Positions 40,916-46,628 of a stretch of 46,628 bases of DNA are shown here, one piece after another; positions within the stretch are counted from its first letter, which is position 1, and each line of letters opens with the position of its first letter. The stretch spans positions 1-46,628 of the forward strand of contig JAEZWM010000040.1 in the NCBI GenBank assembly GCA_023443025.1, written 5' to 3'. Origin of the DNA: Bacillota bacterium (GTDB lineage: Bacteria; Bacillota; Clostridia; Tissierellales; Peptoniphilaceae). Under the pieces are notes generated by a model. The model saw only the letters and a list, made by a program, of their open reading frames with translations, had not been told where the DNA came from and made no database searches. The translations under genes and the position numbers were made by a program.

Positions 40916-42364
40916 TTAACTTTGTTCTCTCATCTTTTGTCTTGCTTTTGCCACTCTGTAGTTTAAGTCTTTTTCTCCAGTCTCATGATATTTTTGTATA
41001 CTTTTATATCTTTCATAAGCCTGTTTTTGTTTTTCCTTTGGTACAGTTAAAAATTTAGAAGCTATATTTATTCCCATACCATTATTAATATAACCTTTTA
41101 CGATTTCTATTACCTCACTGTTCTCTAATGCTCCTTTCACTTTATAATTGTTAGTTAATATAGATTTGTCATTAGTTATTAGATAATAGTCTAGAATTGT
41201 TTTTAATTCTTCGTCATTAAGTTCAGATAAATTTTTAATAGCACCATTGAAAATTTGTCCATCAACTACATTTAAAATTTTCTCTAAATTATTTTTATTT
41301 TTTATAATCTTTCTGATTCTATGAAATGTGTATTCGTTTATTATTTTATCCTCAGTAATTTCATTTATATCTAATAAGTGTTTTATAAATCTCTTATTAG
41401 AATTTGTTTTTGGGTAATATCTTTTTCTTTGGAAAATTGTTTCATCACCAAGATTTATTTTATAAACATCATTCATAACTTCAATTTGAACTTTTAAATC
41501 TTCAATGTTGGTTTGAATTATTAGTTTGTGATTTTTTATTTCTTGCGTTTTTACTAAGGATTCTTCTACTAATTTATTTTTGTTTTTAAACTCTCTTAAA
41601 TCATCGATAAATAAATCTATCTTCTGAAAATAATTTAAAATATTTTTTTGCTTCTCATATTCCTTAAAATAATATTCAATCTTATTTTTAAGATTCAAAA
41701 TATTTTCATTTTGTGTTTCTTGTTTATTTATGTTTATATATTTTTCAAAGATTTCTTTAACAGGATCTGCTGATGGCAAATCTAAATAAATTATTTTAAT
41801 GTATTTATTCTCTAATAGATTTTCAGAATTACTTAAAGTAACTCTAAATATATTTTCGCTTTCACCACTAAAACAATATCTTTCCTGAATATTTGTTATA
41901 ATTTTTATTGCATCATAAAAATTATATTCTCTAGGAAATTTATATTCGTAGCTTAAATTAAAAATTTCATCTACCGACATTGCATCATGAATTTTTAAAT
42001 TGAAGAAATTAAAATAATTATTGTAAATCATTTCGTAAAAATCTTCCCATGATATTTTATACTTATAGTCTCTTGTAAAAATATTATTTGATGAAAGAAT
42101 TATTTTAAAATCACCGACATATAATTCTATTTCATTATTTCTTTCAAAAAGTTCATATTGATTTCCATCTTCTATGAACATTTTTTGAAATTCTTTTTTC
42201 TTATTTTTGTTCAAAAGATTCTCATCAGTAGACAAGCTTTTAAAATATTTGCTTGTCCATTTATTTTTATCTCTGCAAATATCTATCATGTCCGAAACAA
42301 ATTTTGTCACGCTCACAGGCTCAATTTTTTGTAAAATTTCGCTCTTTTTCACCTCACCATACAA
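40916..42364 (-). CDS. Unknown 482-residue mobile-element protein
   Basis: Not recognised. Highly charged, rich in Lys/Asn/Ile. The centre is coiled coil (about 225-300). The C-terminus has a short motif region (INNGMGINIASKFLTVPKEKQKQAYERYKSIQKYHETGEKDLNYRVAKARQKMREQ). The start is uncertain: TTG 42364 follows GGGGAG with no spacing, while GTG 42352 lies 12 bases after it. Upstream lies a leader with palindromes and repeats, so expression may be controlled there. A replication or transfer role is a guess from position only. Confidence 0.6.
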   Translation of the reverse strand: MYGEVKKSEILQKIEPVSVTKFVSDMIDICRDKNKWTSKYFKSLSTDENLLNKNKKKEFQKMFIEDGNQYELFERNNEIELYVGDFKIILSSNNIFTRDYKYKISWEDFYEMIYNNYFNFFNLKIHDAMSVDEIFNLSYEYKFPREYNFYDAIKIITNIQERYCFSGESENIFRVTLSNSENLLENKYIKIIYLDLPSADPVKEIFEKYININKQETQNENILNLKNKIEYYFKEYEKQKNILNYFQKIDLFIDDLREFKNKNKLVEESLVKTQEIKNHKLIIQTNIEDLKVQIEVMNDVYKINLGDETIFQRKRYYPKTNSNKRFIKHLLDINEITEDKIINEYTFHRIRKIIKNKNNLEKILNVVDGQIFNGAIKNLSELNDEELKTILDYYLITNDKSILTNNYKVKGALENSEVIEIVKGYINNGMGINIASKFLTVPKEKQKQAYERYKSIQKYHETGEKDLNYRVAKARQKMREQS

Positions 42365-42395
42365 CTCCCCTCATTTTTCGATATTTTCGAGATTT

Positions 42396-42411
42396 CCGTA
42401 CAAAAGTACGG
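42396..42411. repeat. Small perfect hairpin upstream of the 482-aa gene
   Basis: CCGTAC-AAAA-GTACGG in the leader region. It lies near GTATGGT half sites and may be an operator or an RNA hairpin. Confidence 0.45.
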
Positions 42412-42463
42412 CAAGCATAGCACTTGTATGGTCAATTCGTAAATTTTCGAAAAAACTCTCCCC

Positions 42464-42484
42464 TTTGTATGGTGACCATACAAA
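42464..42484. promoter_or_regulatory. Perfect 21-bp palindrome, probable operator
   Basis: Arms TTTGTATGGT and ACCATACAAA around a single central base. A further half site CTTGTATGGT lies at 42423-42432, and CACCATACAA occurs at 42356-42365. The symmetry and repetition fit a repressor-binding region controlling the leftward transfer genes. Confidence 0.6.
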
Positions 42485-42540
42485 TATCGAGTATTTCCTT
42501 CAATTTCCTCATTTTGACCATAAAGTGCAAAAGACGCTTG

Positions 42541-42595
42541 CAAACTTTTCAGTTTAATCGAATTGGTGTGCTAACACTCCCCAAACCCCTTGTTT
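42541..42595 (-). repeat. About 50-bp hairpin repeat, copy 1
   Basis: On the minus strand: AGGGGTTTGGGGAGTG, loop, CACACCAATTCGATT, AAACTGAAAAGTTTG. TTGG...CCAA with GTG-TTAG-CAC can form one hairpin, and AAACT-GAAA-AGTTT a second with a GNRA loop. It shares most positions with copy 2. Confidence 0.7.
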
Positions 42596-42651
42596 ATTTT
42601 TATGAATTATAAAATTTCTTGAAGATAAAATTCTATAAATCTAAAAATATT

Positions 42652-42681
42652 TAGGGAAAGAATTTTTCAATTCCTTCCCTA
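42652..42681. repeat. Inverted repeat between the two 50-bp repeats
   Basis: TAGGGAA and TTCCCTA with inner AATT/AATT form an imperfect stem. A modest A/T run beside it makes a weak terminator possible for the large gene to its right. Confidence 0.4.
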
Positions 42682-42725
42682 TTTGTAAAAATATTTCATT
42701 CTATTACATATTTTTATTTAACTAC

Positions 42726-42779
42726 AAAACTTTTCAGTTTAATCGAATTGGTGAACTTTCGCTCCCCAAACCCCTCATA
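42726..42779 (-). repeat. About 50-bp hairpin repeat, copy 2
   Basis: On the minus strand: AGGGGTTTGGGGAGCG, AAAGTTCACCAATTCGATT, AAACTGAAAAGTTTT. The inner hairpin differs (GAGC-GAAA-GTTC) but the outer TTGG/CCAA and the AAACT-GAAA-AGTTT hairpin are kept. It lies 185 bases from copy 1. Confidence 0.7.
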
Positions 42780-42903
42780 TTTTTTAGATTAATTATTTTA
42801 AACTCATAAAATATTAAACTTAAAAATAAATAAAGGATATAATTTCTTCGAAACTATATCTGACTGACTGTAATTATTTTATAATTATATTTGGTGTAAA
42901 AGA

Positions 42904-45900
42904 TTAAATCGCAAATCCAGGTTCTATATTTTTGTTGTTCGTTTTCGACCTATTATTTATTGCACTCTCAACTTCTTTTAATCTTTTGATTTTATCGGCT
43001 AATTCTTTTTCATGTGGAAATTCTTTGCCGACTTCTTCTTTGGCTTTTGCAAGATTATGTTTAATGTCTTCTAATCTTGTTTTCGCTGTTTTATACTTTT
43101 GTTCTATTTTGCTAAAAGCATTTTCTAGTCTTTGCATATTACCTGATGCATTAGTCCCTAATTCAAATTCATAACTTTCTTTTCCAATTATATGGCACAT
43201 ATAATTTTTAAAGTAGTCATTAAATGAAATGGCAATATCAAATCCTTTATATGATGCAATTTTTTTAGGAGATCTTACAGTACATTTTGGAATTACTTTT
43301 TTAAATACTTCACCAGCTTCTGATTTATCTTTATATTCTTTTCCATCAATAACCATGCTACTAAAAATAGATTTACCTTCAGCATCTATCTGATTATTGT
43401 TTTTAAAAGTTTCTAAATCGTCTTCTGTATTTTTTATCATATTCTCAAATCTTGTAATCTGCTGAGGATAATGTTTTTGTATATTGCTTTCCATTTCATA
43501 CTTGTTACTCATAAATGATGCCTTCATTGTTTTTAATTTAGTTAGATCTATATCTAATTCCATCTTTTCTTTTATATATGGATCACCAACTGTGATAGCT
43601 TTTACAGTTGCATAATTTAAAACCATATCATCAAGGTCATCAATTTTTCTGAGTGGTGAATCAGATGTCATTATTGTTGAAATAAATTTTTGTTTTGCTT
43701 CAATTAATTGGTAATTATAGGTATCGAAAGTATCTTTAGTTACATATCGAAAGATCTTTACTTTTTCATTTTCGTTTCCCTGTCTAATTATTCTTCCTTC
43801 TCTTTGCTCCATGTCTCTTGGTCTCCATGGACAATCAAGATGGTGACATGCATATAATAATTTTTGAACATTAGTTCCTGCTCCCATTTTTGGAGTTGAA
43901 CCGAGAAGTACTCTTATCTCACCTTTTCTTACAGCTTCAAACAAATCATCTCTTTGCTTGTCAGTTGTTGCATCATGAATGAATTTAATTTCGTTTTCTG
44001 GGATACCCTTTTGAATTAGTTTATTTTTTATATCATCATAAACACAGTATCTTTCTTCATTTTTCTTTGTTGATGGAGTTGAAATATCTGAAAATATTAA
44101 TTGTGTTGATTTCTTTTCTTTTGTTTCTTCCCAAAGATTAAAAACATTATCAACACACATATTTACTTTTGATCCTTCAACATCAGGCAACATTGGATTA
44201 ATCATTCGCTGGTCTAATGCTAAATCTCTACCATCACTGGTAATTTTTAACATATTATCTACTTCAGGTGCTACCAATTTGGCTCTAACCTGGTCAGCTC
44301 TTTCACCTAAAGATTCTATAAATTCTCCTTGAAAATCACTTCTTTCACTTACGACTGTTATATATTCCACTTCAGGTTCATCAAGTTTTAACATATCTTT
44401 AGTTTTTATATCTGCAATTTCATTGAAAATAGTTTTTAATTCAGGAACATTTTTATAACCAGAGAGTCTATTTTTTAATTGATATCCTCCACCTTCTGGT
44501 TTTAATTCAAGAGAAGTTGTTACATTTGTAAAAACAGATGCCCACTGGTCAAAATTATTTATTCCTAATTCTTTCAACCTATCAGGTTGTAATGTTCTTT
44601 GATTGGTATACATCTCAACAATACTATTAGAAATTGGAGTACCTGTCGCATAAAAAGTTCCCTTATTATTTGTAATTTCATTCATATATTGAACCTTAGC
44701 ATACATATCGAACGCTTGTAGTGACCCTTTTGAATTCAATCCAGCGACATTTCTCATTTGAGTATAGGTGTCTAGGTTTTTAAAAATATCTGATTCATCT
44801 ACAAATAGTCTATCTATACCAAGACTTTCAAAGTCAATTACGTCATCTTTCCACTCAGCATTTAATAAATGTGTTAGTTTCGTTTCTAATTGATTTTTTC
44901 TCGTCTCTAATTGTTTAACTGTAAAGTTTTTACCTTCTGAAGCTTTTACTTCTCTTATTTGGTCTGTAATTTCTTTTATTTCATTTCTCATAACAAGCTC
45001 CTGTCTTTCTTTAGAAAGTGGTATCTTGTTAAATTGTGAGTGTCCTATTACAATTGCATCATAATTTCCAACTGCAATTTTAGAAATGAATTCTTGTCTT
45101 TTTACTGGTGTGAAATCATCTTTTGTTGCTACTAAAACATTTGCATTGGGATATAGTTTTAAAATATCATTTCCCCACTGCTCTGTCAGGTGATTAGGAA
45201 CAACCATCATAGATTTATTTGCAATACCTATTCTTTTAGATTCCATAGCAATGGCTGTCATAGTAAATGTTTTTCCAGCTCCAACACAATGAGCTATAAG
45301 AGAGTTTCCACCATAAAGACCCCTTGCTACTGCATCTTTTTGATGTTTCCCTAAAGTAATTTCAGTACTCATTTCAGGAAATTCTAAATGGTCTCCATCA
45401 TAATGTCTTGCAACACTAGAGTTAAACATTTCATTATAACTCTTTTCTAATCGTTCTCTACGATTTATATCCTTCCAAATCCATGACTCAAACTTTTCTT
45501 TTATTAAATCTTGTTTCTGTTGTGCAAGTAATGTTTCTTCTTGATTTATTACATATCGTACTTGTGAATCTCCATATTCTTCCCTATCTCTTACTTCACA
45601 ACTTTTTGAGTTAAGTGTATCTTCGATTATCTCTAACGCATTCATTCTATCTGTACCATATGTTTTTGTTGCTAGCACTCCATAAGCACTTCGTTTATTT
45701 GAAATATTGTACTTACCATTTAGTTCGCACTTCTCAACTTCAAAATAATCATAATACTCATCAAGTAACTCTTTTGCAAAAGCTTTAACATCGCTTGGTG
45801 GTATCCATGGTGCTTGCATTGACACAGATATCTCTGTCGCTGTCAAAGGTTCTGGCATTACTTCTTCTAAAGCTTGTATATTCTTTTCTATATCATTTTT

Positions 45901-46628
45901 AACTTCATCAGTATAGGTATCACTATAGTTATTAAAAATAGCACGCTCAACTTCTAATTTTTCTCTTATGTTACCACTTAAAAATTCATCTGCTGTAACA
46001 TAAACTCCATTTTCTAAATTATGAAAATTATCTACACCACTACCAGATTTTGCTATTGTTTCTTTATTGTCTCTAAATATAACTCCATCTAATTCTTTAA
46101 CTAATTCTAGTTTAGGTTTATCAGTTAATTCAGACATATAATCTAAATCAACATAGCCTTTTTCATTAAGAGAGATTGAAAGAGCTTCATAACCGTTACT
46201 AGCGTATGTTGGTGCTATATGCTTGGATATTGTTCTCTTGGTGAAAATATCTGCCTTACTTTCGAACATATCATCTTTAATATTTTCTAAAGATTGTAAT
46301 AATGGAAATGATACATCACGTGAAAAGGCTATTGAATTAGCCACAGAGAATTTTCCATTCTCATCTTTTACTTTACTTATTCTTCCATTGTCTTTAACGA
46401 AATTATCGTATTTTTCACTAAATGTGTTTTGAAATTCTTTTATTTCTGCATCTGAGTAGTCACCAGTTTGCATATCAATTAATTGCCTTAGATCATCTCG
46501 AAGCTCTATCATTGCTTCTATACGTTCTCTTTTTTTACCTTGTTCATTGATATGCTCTACATCAAAACTAGATTCTTTTTTGAAGTAGAGTTCTCCATCT
46601 TGGACAAAGTATGAGAACGGTCTTAATT
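42904..46628 (-). CDS. Large helicase-containing polyvalent protein, C-terminal part (runs off the right edge)
   Basis: At least 1,240 codons; the reading frame stays open to the window edge, so the Met at 46512 is internal and the N-terminus lies outside. A SNF2/DEAD-like superfamily 2 helicase core is clear: Walker A HCVGAGKTFTM, a DESD box in RLFVDESDIFKNL, ATGTPISN (motif III), and motif VI QREGRIIRQGN. The segment before it carries short domains typical of polyvalent proteins of phages and conjugative elements (KLELVKELDGVIFRD; NGVYVTADEFLSGNIREKLE). The C-terminus is coiled coil (KTRLEDIKHNLAKAKEEVGKEFPHEKELADKIKRLKEVES). In related elements such giants also contain an N6-adenine methylase, but that part is not visible here. 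They are thought to protect incoming DNA in the recipient; this is inference. Confidence 0.88.
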   Translation of the reverse strand, partial: LRPFSYFVQDGELYFKKESSFDVEHINEQGKKRERIEAMIELRDDLRQLIDMQTGDYSDAEIKEFQNTFSEKYDNFVKDNGRISKVKDENGKFSVANSIAFSRDVSFPLLQSLENIKDDMFESKADIFTKRTISKHIAPTYASNGYEALSISLNEKGYVDLDYMSELTDKPKLELVKELDGVIFRDNKETIAKSGSGVDNFHNLENGVYVTADEFLSGNIREKLEVERAIFNNYSDTYTDEVKNDIEKNIQALEEVMPEPLTATEISVSMQAPWIPPSDVKAFAKELLDEYYDYFEVEKCELNGKYNISNKRSAYGVLATKTYGTDRMNALEIIEDTLNSKSCEVRDREEYGDSQVRYVINQEETLLAQQKQDLIKEKFESWIWKDINRRERLEKSYNEMFNSSVARHYDGDHLEFPEMSTEITLGKHQKDAVARGLYGGNSLIAHCVGAGKTFTMTAIAMESKRIGIANKSMMVVPNHLTEQWGNDILKLYPNANVLVATKDDFTPVKRQEFISKIAVGNYDAIVIGHSQFNKIPLSKERQELVMRNEIKEITDQIREVKASEGKNFTVKQLETRKNQLETKLTHLLNAEWKDDVIDFESLGIDRLFVDESDIFKNLDTYTQMRNVAGLNSKGSLQAFDMYAKVQYMNEITNNKGTFYATGTPISNSIVEMYTNQRTLQPDRLKELGINNFDQWASVFTNVTTSLELKPEGGGYQLKNRLSGYKNVPELKTIFNEIADIKTKDMLKLDEPEVEYITVVSERSDFQGEFIESLGERADQVRAKLVAPEVDNMLKITSDGRDLALDQRMINPMLPDVEGSKVNMCVDNVFNLWEETKEKKSTQLIFSDISTPSTKKNEERYCVYDDIKNKLIQKGIPENEIKFIHDATTDKQRDDLFEAVRKGEIRVLLGSTPKMGAGTNVQKLLYACHHLDCPWRPRDMEQREGRIIRQGNENEKVKIFRYVTKDTFDTYNYQLIEAKQKFISTIMTSDSPLRKIDDLDDMVLNYATVKAITVGDPYIKEKMELDIDLTKLKTMKASFMSNKYEMESNIQKHYPQQITRFENMIKNTEDDLETFKNNNQIDAEGKSIFSSMVIDGKEYKDKSEAGEVFKKVIPKCTVRSPKKIASYKGFDIAISFNDYFKNYMCHIIGKESYEFELGTNASGNMQRLENAFSKIEQKYKTAKTRLEDIKHNLAKAKEEVGKEFPHEKELADKIKRLKEVESAINNRSKTNNKNIEPGFAI

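Noticed and set aside
42349..42543. 64-codon minus-strand ORF in the leader of the 482-aa gene
   Set aside because: It runs through the palindrome and half-site cluster and overlaps the next gene start; no credible ribosome site or protein pattern. A short leader peptide remains possible but unproven.
42400..42780. Plasmid replication origin with iterons
   Set aside because: Two long repeats and one palindrome are not an iteron series, and no initiator gene is recognised beside them.
37622..46628. Calling the element a complete ICE
   Set aside because: No coupling protein, type IV secretion ATPase or integrase is in the window; only mobilization functions are seen.

Overview
The window reads as low-GC Gram-positive chromosome, probably an anaerobe of the Clostridia/Tissierellia (Peptoniphilaceae-like). 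The signs are strong GGAGG ribosome binding sites, AT-rich codon use, and anaerobe-type genes: a pyruvate formate-lyase activase domain, iron-sulfur flavoproteins, a long peroxiredoxin with a PerR-like repressor, and a THF riboswitch on an ECF folate transporter gene. The taxonomic guess is inference. No rRNA or complete tRNA is present.

Region 1 (1-16132), housekeeping and accessory genes. A metal-sensing ArsR repressor sits with a truncated heavy-metal P-type ATPase, followed by an MgtC-like protein, a half-size EamA transporter, an amidase lipoprotein and a CPBP protease. Next comes an unusual single ORF fusing a glycyl-radical-enzyme activase to a Crp/Fnr regulator, then Dps. From about 7.2 to 16.1 kb lie many short, mostly leftward single genes: acetyltransferases, two Isf-like flavoproteins, a HAD phosphatase, SdpI, an SDR and small membrane proteins.

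Region 2 (16133-32560), core metabolism. A 1.1 kb repeat-rich stretch without genes comes first. It is followed by the fructose operon fruK-fruA with divergent fruR and phased operator repeats, the perR-peroxiredoxin pair with a perfect Per-box, a DUF2089-DUF4097 pair, a frameshifted folT behind a THF riboswitch, an MBL-rlmH-ttcA cluster, a four-gene Mn/Zn-type ABC importer with a DtxR/MntR-like operator, and a leucine dehydrogenase-family gene.

Region 3 (33649-46628), the left end of an integrated mobile element. Its boundary is the 3' end of a tRNA gene (minus strand) with its own terminator on the chromosomal side; the 5' half of the tRNA is missing here. All element genes run leftward. 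In transcription order they are: a very large helicase-containing polyvalent protein (open at the right edge), an unknown 482-aa protein, a 210-aa protein with an EF-hand-like loop, two MobC-like proteins, a MobP-type relaxase with three internal repeats, and an AP2/zinc-ribbon protein. Next to the attachment site is a compact three-gene island: an HTH protein, an EcoRI-family adenine methyltransferase and a DUF262-HNH nuclease. No integrase and no type IV secretion genes are in view, so integrative conjugative versus mobilizable element cannot be decided.

The best candidates for something undescribed are the activase-Crp/Fnr fusion, the methyltransferase/DUF262-HNH island at the element border, and the duplicated about 50-bp hairpin repeats upstream of the 482-aa gene.
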